From assembly GCA_903913865.1 (NCBI GenBank), contig CAIWMU010000037.1, positions 1 to 32,875 on the forward strand: a stretch of 32,875 nucleotides of DNA, given 5' to 3'. The DNA comes from an uncultured Verrucomicrobia subdivision 3 bacterium (GTDB lineage: Bacteria > Verrucomicrobiota > Verrucomicrobiia > Limisphaerales > UBA8199). The first letter of the stretch is position 1; every line of letters starts with the position of its first letter. A program made the translations under genes and the position numbers. The notes below the pieces were generated by a model, which searched no databases, had not been told where the DNA came from, and worked only from the letters and a program-made list of their open reading frames with translations. Shown piece after piece: positions 25,458-32,742 of the stretch.

Positions 25458-26096
25458 CTATTTCAAATAATCTGACAGGTAACCTTGCAACTGTTGTCGG
25501 GCGTAAAACAACCGGGAACGAACAGTCCCCACATTGCAATCCATGATCTGGGCGACCTCTTCATGGGACAGCCCCTGAACATCATGCAACGTCACAACGA
25601 GTCGATGTACTTCTGACAAATTTTGCATCGCCTCGTTCAATTTTTCCTGCAACTCAGCCAGCCCGGCTTCCCGTCGTGGGGTTTTGTCAGAAACCAGAGC
25701 CACAAGGTCCGGGTCGTGCTCGGCGTTGAAGTCCATATCGTTCAGGCTCATGTGGGACCTGTTCTTCCGCTGTTTGAGGAAGTTGATGGCCTTGTTGACA
25801 GCGATCCGATAGACCCAGGTGTAGAAGCTTGAACCTCCCTTGAACGATCCGATCACTTGAAACGCCTTGATGAATGCATCCTGGGTGATGTCGTTTGCAT
25901 CCTCATGGTTGGAGGTCATGTGATAAACGGTCCCGTAAATGCGCTCCTGATAGCGCCTGACCAGTTCATCATAGGCGGAAAGGTCACCCTGACGGGTCCT
26001 TTCCACCAGCTCAAGCTCATTGTTGGGGGGGGCAGGTTGGGAAGCCGGCTCCTCCTGATCTGCGGGACTGACCTTTCGACGTGATGTCTCGGTCAT
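25458..26096 (-). CDS. ECF (RpoE-like) RNA polymerase sigma factor
   Basis: A 212-residue sigma-70 family protein. Region 2 is AYDELVRRYQERIYGTVYHMTSNHEDANDITQDAF, with SFYTWVYRIAVNKAINFLKQRK for -10 recognition. Region 4 is LHDVQGLSHEEVAQIMDCNVGTVRSRLFYARQQL, a clear HTH. A Ser/Pro-rich N-terminal tail of about 25 residues precedes region 2. It starts 5 nt after the polyprenyl synthase stop and is followed 7 nt later by the putative anti-sigma gene, so the three are probably one operon. The stimulus is unknown; the link to isoprenoid synthesis hints at the cell envelope. Confidence 0.94.
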   Translation of the reverse strand: MTETSRRKVSPADQEEPASQPAPPNNELELVERTRQGDLSAYDELVRRYQERIYGTVYHMTSNHEDANDITQDAFIKAFQVIGSFKGGSSFYTWVYRIAVNKAINFLKQRKNRSHMSLNDMDFNAEHDPDLVALVSDKTPRREAGLAELQEKLNEAMQNLSEVHRLVVTLHDVQGLSHEEVAQIMDCNVGTVRSRLFYARQQLQGYLSDYLK

Positions 26097-26101
26097 ACCT
26101 G

Positions 26102-27148
26102 TCAGACCCCGGTATCAGCGGCGTAGCCCAACAAATCCGTTTGCCGTGCAAGATATTCCGTCAATCCAGCCAACCCGTGAACCCCTTCGGATGGGGGAAG
26201 GGGACTCAGTTCCTTGCGGGATTTGTCCAGAAAGTGGCGCATGACCCGTTTGGACTCGCCGAGGGAATCATAGCGCACGAGAAGCTCTGAAAGGGCGCGC
26301 ATGTTCTCAGGCCGCCAATTTCTAACGAGTTCCTCCAGGAGAGTCCGGTCTGCCGGAGTTCCTTTTTCGTGGATCACGAGGACAGGCAGGGTCAATTTCC
26401 CCTTCTCAAGGTCCGTTCCGAGTGATTTCTTGGCCACGGCCTCGGATCCGAACAGGTCCACGCAATCGTCGTAGATCTGGTAGGCAGTGCCGAAGGCCAG
26501 ACCGAAGCGGCGGAGGGATTGGATCTGGTCAGGGGAGACATCCGAGAGGAATGCGCTCAGTTCGCAGGAGACGGCGAACAGTTCCGCTGTCTTCATCTCG
26601 AGAACCCGAAAATACCGGTCCCGGGTGAACTGGAAATCGCGGCGGTGGCGGGTCTGGATGATCTCGCCGGAGCAAACCGTGTTGGTTGCGGCAGAGACGG
26701 CCCGGCAAACATCGGTGGTGGGAAAGCCTGATGCCAGCTTCAGGGCTTGGGCAAAAAGACAATCCCCGAACAGCACAGCCACCTCGGTGCCCCAATTCGC
26801 AGCGAGCGTCAGGCGACCGCGCCGGATCTCGGCTTCATCCATGACATCATCATGAACGAGGGTGGCGAGATGGATCATCTCAATGATGACCGCGGCGGTG
26901 ACATGGTCCTCTGAAGGCTTTCCCAGAGCTTCGGCGGTGAGGGCGACGAGGGCTGGACGCAGATGCTTACCCTGACCGGTCAGCGCATATTCCGCGTAGG
27001 GGATCAACTCTGCATCGAAAGATTCCACCTCCCTCGACAGTCGGTGACTAACCGCGTCCAAAAACGGCTCGACCGGTTCTATGATCTGTTTCCAGGAATG
27101 AACCGGTCGGTCTGTCTCGGACACTGCTTTAGAATCAGCCGCAAACAT
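26102..27148 (-). CDS. Polyprenyl diphosphate synthase family protein
   Basis: A 348-residue trans-prenyltransferase (IspB/HepT type) that extends farnesyl diphosphate with isopentenyl diphosphate for quinone or carrier-lipid side chains. It has the first Asp-rich motif HDDVMDEAEIRRG (D100, D101, D104), preceded by GKHLRPAL. The second is YQIYDDCVDLFG (D227, D228, D231). The ATG at 27148 is preferred to an in-frame TTG at 27175, because a good promoter ends just upstream of it. The following sigma and anti-sigma genes are nearly contiguous. Product chain length cannot be read by eye. Confidence 0.92.
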   Translation of the reverse strand: MFAADSKAVSETDRPVHSWKQIIEPVEPFLDAVSHRLSREVESFDAELIPYAEYALTGQGKHLRPALVALTAEALGKPSEDHVTAAVIIEMIHLATLVHDDVMDEAEIRRGRLTLAANWGTEVAVLFGDCLFAQALKLASGFPTTDVCRAVSAATNTVCSGEIIQTRHRRDFQFTRDRYFRVLEMKTAELFAVSCELSAFLSDVSPDQIQSLRRFGLAFGTAYQIYDDCVDLFGSEAVAKKSLGTDLEKGKLTLPVLVIHEKGTPADRTLLEELVRNWRPENMRALSELLVRYDSLGESKRVMRHFLDKSRKELSPLPPSEGVHGLAGLTEYLARQTDLLGYAADTGV

Positions 27149-27156
27149 TTTGAAAA

Positions 27157-27185
27157 ACTTTAAGATTGCCAACAAGCCAAGTCAA
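27157..27185 (-). promoter_or_regulatory. Probable promoter of polyprenyl synthase / sigma operon
   Basis: On the minus strand: TTGACT (27185-27180), 17-nt spacer, TAAAGT (27162-27157). Transcription would start about 2 nt before the ATG at 27148. A TTGAA-GCT-TTCAA palindrome lies just upstream (27198-27210). Confidence 0.5.
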
Positions 27186-27316
27186 ACTTCTTATCCATTG
27201 AAGCTTTCAAGGTTCCCAACTCCGCTGGGCCGCCCAACCTAGCACGCTATTGTCAGAGCTGCCAGCTTTTGAGCCGACCACATCCTGCAACAACGCACTG
27301 GATTTGTCGATGCCTG

Positions 27317-27347
27317 AAAAAGGACCCCATTCCCAACGGGAAGATCC
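27317..27347 (-). terminator. Weak Rho-independent-like terminator after gltX
   Basis: On the minus strand TTCCC-GTT-GGGAA, extended by GGA/TCC, is followed by TTTTT. It begins shortly after the gltX stop. The stem is short, so confidence is moderate. Confidence 0.4.
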
Positions 27348-27354
27348 TCTCCGA

Positions 27355-28698
27355 CTACATCTGATCCAGCGCCTTGTCGATGCAGTCAAGACACCTGTCC
27401 TTGCCCAGAATCGCCATGAGATGGTAAAGGCTCGGCCCCGCTGGTTTCCCGCAGCAGGCCAGCCTGGCCGGGTGGACGAGAATGCCGGTTTTAATGCCTA
27501 GTTCCTTTGCAACGGCACCGAACGTGGCACCCACCTGTTCATGGGTGAAGGGTTCGAGCTTTGAAAGCTCGGCCTTGAGACGCTCCAAGCGGGGCTTGTT
27601 TTCCGGAATGAACACCTCTTTTGCAAGCTGGGGATCGATTTCAACGTTTTCCTTGAAATAGAACCCCGCATAGCCTGCGAGCTCGCCGAAGAGTTTGAAT
27701 TTCCCTTTGCAGGTATCCAGAGCGGCTTTGACGTAATCCAGAGGGTAAACGCCCGTATCGAGCCCTGCAGCGGCCAGGGCATGAATGCAAAGCTCGTGGA
27801 ACCGGTCATCGGCCATGTCCCGGATGTATTCCCCGTTCAGCCAACTCAGCTTCGTGAGGTCAAACCGGGCGTTGTGGCGCAGGATTTGCGGGAGATCAAA
27901 AAGGTCGATCACATCCTGAACAGGGATCTTCTCCCTGTTACCCTTGGGTGACCATCCCAGAAGGGACAGATAATTGACGACCGCCTCAGGTGAGTAACCT
28001 TCCTCGGCGTAGGATGTGAGCGAGGCTCCCTTGTCCCGCTTGCTCATTTTGGTGCCATCTAGGTTCAAAATGAGGGGGATATGGGCATATTTCGGCGGTT
28101 CCACTCCGAACGCACGAAAGAGGGCTATGTGCTTTGCGGTGTTGGACAGATGATCCTCCCCGCGAATGACGTGGGTGATGTTCATTTCAAGGTCATCGAT
28201 GACGTTCACCAGATGGAAAACAGGCTCACCATCCGAGCGGACGATCACGAAGTCCGGCTCCACCTCCTCCCGGTCTGTCAGTTCGCGCCGGACATCCCCC
28301 ACCACGAGATCCGGAATCAGGATGGGCTCACGGGTCATTCTGAACCGGATGGCTCCCTTGTCCTCATAGGCGAGGCCACGGGAGAGCAGAGCCTCAACCC
28401 TGCGCTGGTAGTTCTCCTTGCGTTGGCTCTGGAAGTAGGGGCCGTAGTCCCCCTTGCTCGGGCCGGTGGCATCGGCGGTGATCGGGCCTTCGTCCCAATC
28501 CAAGCCCAGCCACCGCAGACCGTTGAGGATCACGTTTACCGCCTCCTGAGTGTTGCGGGCCGCATCGGTATCCTCGATTCGGAGAATAAAGGTGCCACCG
28601 GTGTGCCGGGCATAAAGCCAGTTGAAGAGGGCGGTGCGGGCCCCTCCGATGTGAAGGAAGCCGGTCGGGCTGGGAGCGAAACGAACGCGTGGTTTCAT
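27355..28698 (-). CDS. gltX: Glutamyl-tRNA synthetase
   Basis: A class I aminoacyl-tRNA synthetase of 447 residues that charges tRNA-Glu. The HIGH motif (H16IGG in SPTGFLHIGGARTALF) and KMSKR (K217-R221 in DGTKMSKRDKG) are both intact. RIEDTDAARN and VIRGEDHLSN are also typical. The frame is open 21 codons further upstream, but MKPRVRFAPSPTG at 28698 is the conserved start. It lies 44 nt after the ketopantoate reductase gene on the same strand. Whether it is discriminating or non-discriminating cannot be told from this window. Confidence 0.96.
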   Translation of the reverse strand: MKPRVRFAPSPTGFLHIGGARTALFNWLYARHTGGTFILRIEDTDAARNTQEAVNVILNGLRWLGLDWDEGPITADATGPSKGDYGPYFQSQRKENYQRRVEALLSRGLAYEDKGAIRFRMTREPILIPDLVVGDVRRELTDREEVEPDFVIVRSDGEPVFHLVNVIDDLEMNITHVIRGEDHLSNTAKHIALFRAFGVEPPKYAHIPLILNLDGTKMSKRDKGASLTSYAEEGYSPEAVVNYLSLLGWSPKGNREKIPVQDVIDLFDLPQILRHNARFDLTKLSWLNGEYIRDMADDRFHELCIHALAAAGLDTGVYPLDYVKAALDTCKGKFKLFGELAGYAGFYFKENVEIDPQLAKEVFIPENKPRLERLKAELSKLEPFTHEQVGATFGAVAKELGIKTGILVHPARLACCGKPAGPSLYHLMAILGKDRCLDCIDKALDQM

Positions 28699-28742
28699 AA
28701 TATTAGGGACAGTTTTAACACTGGCACTGAACAAGCATACTC

Positions 28743-29735
28743 CTAAATTCTGGCACGGCAATCCAGCTTGTTCAGAACCGAGCAGAGATTTTCAAGCAGG
28801 GGCAGGGTGGACCCGGCAGCACGGGCCTGCCGGAGGGGCTCGTTAAAGAGGCTATCCAACTCCAGCGGGCGACCCAATTCGAAATCCAGCAACGTCGATG
28901 CTTTATACGGTCCCATGCTCCGGGTGCGCTGGATCTGCTCATCGACCACCGACTTGTCCAAAATATGTCCCAGCGATGCCGCTGCAGAGAGCACTTCGCA
29001 CATCAAATCCCGCACCAGGACGGCCCAACGATCCTCCGCCAGCAACCGATCCGTGGTGAGGCAGGGCCCGGGCTCCAGCCCATGCGGCACCCGGCCTGAT
29101 TTAACCGCCTCGTATCCTGCCGCACTGGCCACCCCCAGCCCGTTAAACGGAATATTCCAGACCAGTTTCTCCCAGTGGGCCCGGGCAAGATCCCCGGAAA
29201 TCCTGAACGGAATTGCCGACCTGGCGAACAGATCGGCCACCTGGCGAACCCGGTCTCCGGGCGGGGCCCTGTGCTGCCCGAGCATCACCAACCCATGATC
29301 CATGTGCCGGATAACTCCGGGTGCGATCCGGTTGATGCACACAAAACAGAGTCCACCAAGGATTTGGTCGGATGAAAAAAGCCGCTCCAACTGCTCCTCA
29401 TTGCCCAAACCGTTTTGGAGGGTGAGAATGGTGGTCCCGGGGCCAACCAGGGGAGTGAGCAACTCCGCGAACCGGTCGTTCGCAGTGGTTTTCAGGGCCA
29501 CAATGACCAGGTCAGCCATCCCGATCTCACACGGTTTTGTGGAGCAGGGGGGATGGATTGTGAAGTTGCCCCCCGGGCTTTGGATTTGGATGCCGTGCCG
29601 CGTCACCGCCGCGTAGTCACTCCTGAGCAGGAAATGAACAGGCAGGCCGGACCGTGCCAGCCGGGCGCCATAATAGCTGCCCACTGCACCGCATCCAACC
29701 ACCGCAATTTTTGGGTTGCTCAACTGAGAATTCAC
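28743..29735 (-). CDS. panE: 2-dehydropantoate 2-reductase (ketopantoate reductase)
   Basis: Reduces ketopantoate to pantoate with NADPH in pantothenate and CoA synthesis. About 330 residues. The Rossmann motif KIAVVGCGAVGSYYGARLA is followed by the catalytic-Lys regions (VALKTTAND and HWEKLVWNIPFNGLG) and the C-terminal SMGPYKASTLLDFELGRPLELDSLF, which matches the family's substrate-binding segment. The GTG at 29735 (NSQLSNPKIAVVG) is chosen because it places the Rossmann fold at the usual distance from the N-terminus. The open frame upstream of it does not look like protein. PanE-like paralogues with other 2-oxoacid substrates exist, so the symbol is tentative. Confidence 0.82.
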   Translation of the reverse strand: MNSQLSNPKIAVVGCGAVGSYYGARLARSGLPVHFLLRSDYAAVTRHGIQIQSPGGNFTIHPPCSTKPCEIGMADLVIVALKTTANDRFAELLTPLVGPGTTILTLQNGLGNEEQLERLFSSDQILGGLCFVCINRIAPGVIRHMDHGLVMLGQHRAPPGDRVRQVADLFARSAIPFRISGDLARAHWEKLVWNIPFNGLGVASAAGYEAVKSGRVPHGLEPGPCLTTDRLLAEDRWAVLVRDLMCEVLSAAASLGHILDKSVVDEQIQRTRSMGPYKASTLLDFELGRPLELDSLFNEPLRQARAAGSTLPLLENLCSVLNKLDCRARI

Positions 29736-30265
29736 TGTCCAACCCAGCAAACCGGATTCCGGCCTTGAAATCAAGACGGCGTCGATGCCGGGCTGCGGCC
29801 TGTGGGGCCCCACATCCAGCGGGGCAGGTTCGAGAGTCGATCCCCTGGCAGCCGGCAGTCGGCCCTGAAGCCCGCGTGCGTGAGGGTTGAGGGTGGGGAT
29901 GCCGGTGGGCTGTTATGTCTTTCTCTCCTGGCAACGTTCCTCCATGGACGGCATGGAATGGAAATAGACCCCCATATTTGCGCAGCCTCAACCCCATCGA
30001 CAAAGGGATTCCCACGGCGCAAACCAGGATTATTCCCACTAGCCGTCCGCAACATGAAATCAATCACATGGGATGCCAACCGCGACCGGGACTTACGGCG
30101 ATAAAGGAACTCATGGACTGCGTGTGCTTGCGGGTATGGCATTTTGGAGAGATTACATAGAACATTGCAAAAGAGCTGAAGGGTTAAACAACAAATCCTG
30201 TTCAAATAACGATTGCGTGAAGCGTGGAAGGGGTTAAAGTGTAAACAACGCAAGCCAAAGATACC
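29736..30265. other. Non-coding stretch before truncated RHS gene
   Basis: About 530 bases with open frames on the minus strand but no recognisable domain. The part from about 30130 to 30250 is A+T-richer than the surroundings. It contains two imperfect copies of GGGTTAAA followed by AAACAAC (about 30180 and 30233). It is probably the relic flank of an inserted RHS segment. Confidence 0.45.
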
Positions 30266-32179
30266 GTGAGTTACACGTACACAAACCGGTTGCGCGCCCG
30301 TTTGACGGTGGTGCTGCCCCATGCCTCACCCTGGGAACAGACCTACGCATACGACGCGGGCAAGCGCCCGACGGGCACCACCTCTCCGGCGGGCGGCTTC
30401 TCGTATGCTTATGTCACGAATCGCCAGTCATTGGTCCAGGTTTTAGCAGTTCAAAACGGAGCGAAGATCACCAATGCCTTTGACAGCGTGGCGCGCCTTG
30501 CCGGCACGTTTTTGCGCAATAGCCAGGGGACTGCCATCGATGTGCAAAGCTACATTTACAATCCCGCGGGACAACGCACGAATGTCACCCGGACCTTGGG
30601 GGATAATGTGACCTATATTTACGACCAGATCGGGCAACTTCAGCGGGTGATTGGCCGGGAGGCCGGGGGCAGCCCCAGCCAGTTGAACGAGCGGTTTGGT
30701 TACAAGTACGATGCCGCCGGGAATCTGAATTGCCGGACCAATTACAGCCTCGAGCAGACGTTCAACGTCAATAGCCTGAATCAGGTGACCACGGTCACCC
30801 GGCCCCCGGGCGGTCAGGGCAATCCGCTCGTGGTGTCAGGCACCACCAGCGGGGGAGCGACCAACGTGAGTATGTCGGGCACCGGCATGACCCCGAGCAC
30901 GCCAGCATTGTACGCGGATGGCACCTGGGCGTTTTTCGGCGCCACACTGGCCGAGGGCACGAACACCTACCCGGCGGTGGCGGTGGGCACTCATGGGCGA
31001 ACGGACACTAACACCGTTAGTGTCTATCTGCCGCAGACGGTGTCATATCGGTATGACCTCAACGGGAACCTGTTGAGCGATGCTCGGCGCGGGTTCGATT
31101 ACGATGATGAGAACCAATTGATCCGGGTTACCATCACGAACTCGACCCGGAGTGATTTCGCGTATGACGGCAGGATGCGGCGTCGAGTGCGGGTCGAATG
31201 CACTTGGGTGAGCGGGGCGTGGGTGACCAACGAGATCGTGCGCTACGTTTATGACGGCAACCTGGTCGTCCAAGAGCGCCATTACGTCCGGCAACCAGCG
31301 GGTGAGATCTTGCAGCAGGTGATCAGCTACACCCGGGGGAAAGATTTGAGTGGCAGTTTGGAGGGCGCGGGCGGCATCGGTGGCCTATTGGCCCGCTCCG
31401 ATCTCTCAACCCTCAACTTTCAACCCTCAACCAGCCATGCCTATTACCACGCCGATGGGAATGGCAACGTGACCTGCCTGATCGATACGAATCAGGTCGT
31501 CGTAGCCAAGTATCTGTATGAATCGTTCGGCAACATCATCAGCCAGACCGGCCCACTCGCGGACGCGAACCTGTATCGCTTCTCCACCAAGGAGTTTCAT
31601 CAGCCGTCTGGTCTGGTTTACTACCTTTACAGGTATTATGAACCAAATTTGCAGAGGTGGCTTAATAGGGATCCAATTGGGGAGAGGGGTGGAAAGAACC
31701 TTTATGGTTTTGTAGCCAATGAGCCGCTCGACAAATATGACCCGTTTGGAGAAGACATTGGTCCGAAAGACCACCCCCCCGTACCTCCGCAATTTGGTAA
31801 GAAACCGTTTGTGACGGGCAGAGATAATTGTCTTTGCTACGCTTTAGACCGCCCTGGGAAACCTCTACAACCGGACGGTGGGAAAGGAGGGAAGAACGCC
31901 ACGAATTGCCAGGACCCGAAGGAGCAGATTAAGAAGAACTACCCAGGGGTGACGGATGTTCCGAGGGGGCGCTTCTTTGGGGAGGGCAAATGCCCACCCG
32001 GCACACATAAGATCGCGGTGTTTTCCGATGAGGGCACTCCTGGCTACCATGTGCAGCGGCAAGATTCAGAAGGTGGCTGGTCTGATATGAGCCTAAGCCC
32101 GGACAGAGCCCCGGCGAAGTGCAAACGGGGTGATTCCGGGACAGATTGTGGAAATTTATGTGCTCCAGACCAGCCATAA
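30266..32179 (+). CDS. N-terminally truncated RHS/YD-repeat protein with Cys/His C-terminal domain
   Basis: 637 residues from a GTG start. YD repeats (YAYDAGKR, YIYDQIGQL, YKYDAAGNL, YRYDLNGNL, FDYDDENQL) surround an inserted Ig-like segment (about 190-250). The RHS-associated core then runs YYHADGNGNVTCL to NRDPIGERGGKNLYGF and closes at DPFG (492-495). After the core comes a unique 142-residue Cys-rich domain. It holds DNCLCYAL (C522, C524), GYHVQRQ (H595) and GGWSDM (W605), a Cys...His layout that suggests a papain-like or amidase-type enzyme; this is inference. There is no signal peptide, and an in-frame stop lies 24 nt upstream of the GTG. The delivery half of the protein is therefore missing. 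G+C falls visibly from about 31610 on, inside the core. Confidence 0.85.
   Translation: MSYTYTNRLRARLTVVLPHASPWEQTYAYDAGKRPTGTTSPAGGFSYAYVTNRQSLVQVLAVQNGAKITNAFDSVARLAGTFLRNSQGTAIDVQSYIYNPAGQRTNVTRTLGDNVTYIYDQIGQLQRVIGREAGGSPSQLNERFGYKYDAAGNLNCRTNYSLEQTFNVNSLNQVTTVTRPPGGQGNPLVVSGTTSGGATNVSMSGTGMTPSTPALYADGTWAFFGATLAEGTNTYPAVAVGTHGRTDTNTVSVYLPQTVSYRYDLNGNLLSDARRGFDYDDENQLIRVTITNSTRSDFAYDGRMRRRVRVECTWVSGAWVTNEIVRYVYDGNLVVQERHYVRQPAGEILQQVISYTRGKDLSGSLEGAGGIGGLLARSDLSTLNFQPSTSHAYYHADGNGNVTCLIDTNQVVVAKYLYESFGNIISQTGPLADANLYRFSTKEFHQPSGLVYYLYRYYEPNLQRWLNRDPIGERGGKNLYGFVANEPLDKYDPFGEDIGPKDHPPVPPQFGKKPFVTGRDNCLCYALDRPGKPLQPDGGKGGKNATNCQDPKEQIKKNYPGVTDVPRGRFFGEGKCPPGTHKIAVFSDEGTPGYHVQRQDSEGGWSDMSLSPDRAPAKCKRGDSGTDCGNLCAPDQP
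31405..31432 (+). repeat. CTCAACC-type tandem repeat inside RHS coding sequence
   Basis: CTCAAC-CCTCAAC-TTTCAAC-CCTCAAC encodes STLNFQPST in frame within the RHS protein, just before the core. The sequence is repetitive at both DNA and peptide level and unlike the surrounding YD repeats. Similar NPQLSTLN-type peptides recur in Verrucomicrobiota proteins as far as I recall. Confidence 0.6.
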
Positions 32180-32397
32180 TCAATTTAGGGTTCGCCGTTG
32201 CATTAGTTGTCATGGTTGCAATCATCTCCGGTTGCTGTCGATATTCTCGCCGAGCAATCGATGGTTCGCGGCTTGATGTCAGACTGACAGCAGTAGATTC
32301 GCCCGGTGAGATTGAGCGAATCATCAGAACGAGTTTGTCTGAGACAATATTCGGCCACAAACATGGCGGATGGCTACACGATGTTTCCCGTAACTAA
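32158..32397 (+). CDS. Lipoprotein N-terminal fragment, candidate immunity gene (frameshifted)
   Basis: A 79-residue frame starting at an ATG that overlaps the RHS stop by 22 nt; another ATG lies four codons earlier (32146). It has a hydrophobic signal (NLGFAVALVVMVAIISGCC) with a lipobox-like ISGC, so the mature N-terminus would be an acylated Cys facing the periplasm. The frame stops at 32397 after ETIFGHKHGGWLHDVSRN. A second frame continues from about 32363 with conserved-looking sequence, so this is probably one gene broken by a single frameshift. Its position directly behind an RHS toxin-like C-terminus is where immunity genes lie. No domain is recognised. Confidence 0.5.
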   Translation: MCSRPAIINLGFAVALVVMVAIISGCCRYSRRAIDGSRLDVRLTAVDSPGEIERIIRTSLSETIFGHKHGGWLHDVSRN

Positions 32398-32662
32398 TGG
32401 TCCAACGCATTGGCTATTCGTCCAGGTGGCCAATGCTCCAAGAGGACTAGCAATGTTTAACTTGCTCTGTTATGAGCAAGAAAGAGCCGGTGAGTGGTTG
32501 CTTAGGGCCTATGTTCCAATAAATGAGTATTACTACACAAATGGCGATGATCGGCTTGTGGCATTTAAGATCGATGATGACAACATCAAAGTAGTTTTCC
32601 GAGGGGCGGTTATTTTCACTGGTGCATGCAAGAAAGAGGTGGCTAAATCGGGACCCGATTAA
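32363..32662 (+). CDS. C-terminal part of the split lipoprotein, or a separate small protein
   Basis: A 99-residue frame overlapping the previous one by 35 nt and shifted by one base. It contains GPTHWLFVQVANAPRGLAMF, then EWLLRAYVPINEYYY and DDRLVAFKIDDDNIKVVFRG, which read like a compact beta-rich domain. It has no signal of its own, which supports being the continuation of the lipoprotein. If translated alone, its start would be the ATG at 32363. The function is unknown; periplasmic immunity against the RHS C-terminal domain is an inference. The sequence is A+T-richer than most of the window. Confidence 0.5.
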   Translation: MADGYTMFPVTNGPTHWLFVQVANAPRGLAMFNLLCYEQERAGEWLLRAYVPINEYYYTNGDDRLVAFKIDDDNIKVVFRGAVIFTGACKKEVAKSGPD

Positions 32663-32742
32663 TGAATTGGTAAAAGGGTCAAACCATAGCATTTGGCATT
32701 TTATAGTTGACTCAAGCTTGGGAATGGTGGCAGGTTTGGACC

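Noticed and set aside
29736-29813. GTG at 29813 as panE start
   Set aside because: It would add a 26-residue Pro-rich lead with no family counterpart before the Rossmann fold.
29617-30322. Two minus-strand open frames upstream of panE
   Set aside because: They overlap each other in different frames and one overlaps panE, with no domain or good start. Treated as non-coding.
32363-32397. Programmed ribosomal frameshift in the lipoprotein gene
   Set aside because: No slippery heptamer or downstream structure was seen. A mutation, a sequence error or two genes are simpler explanations.
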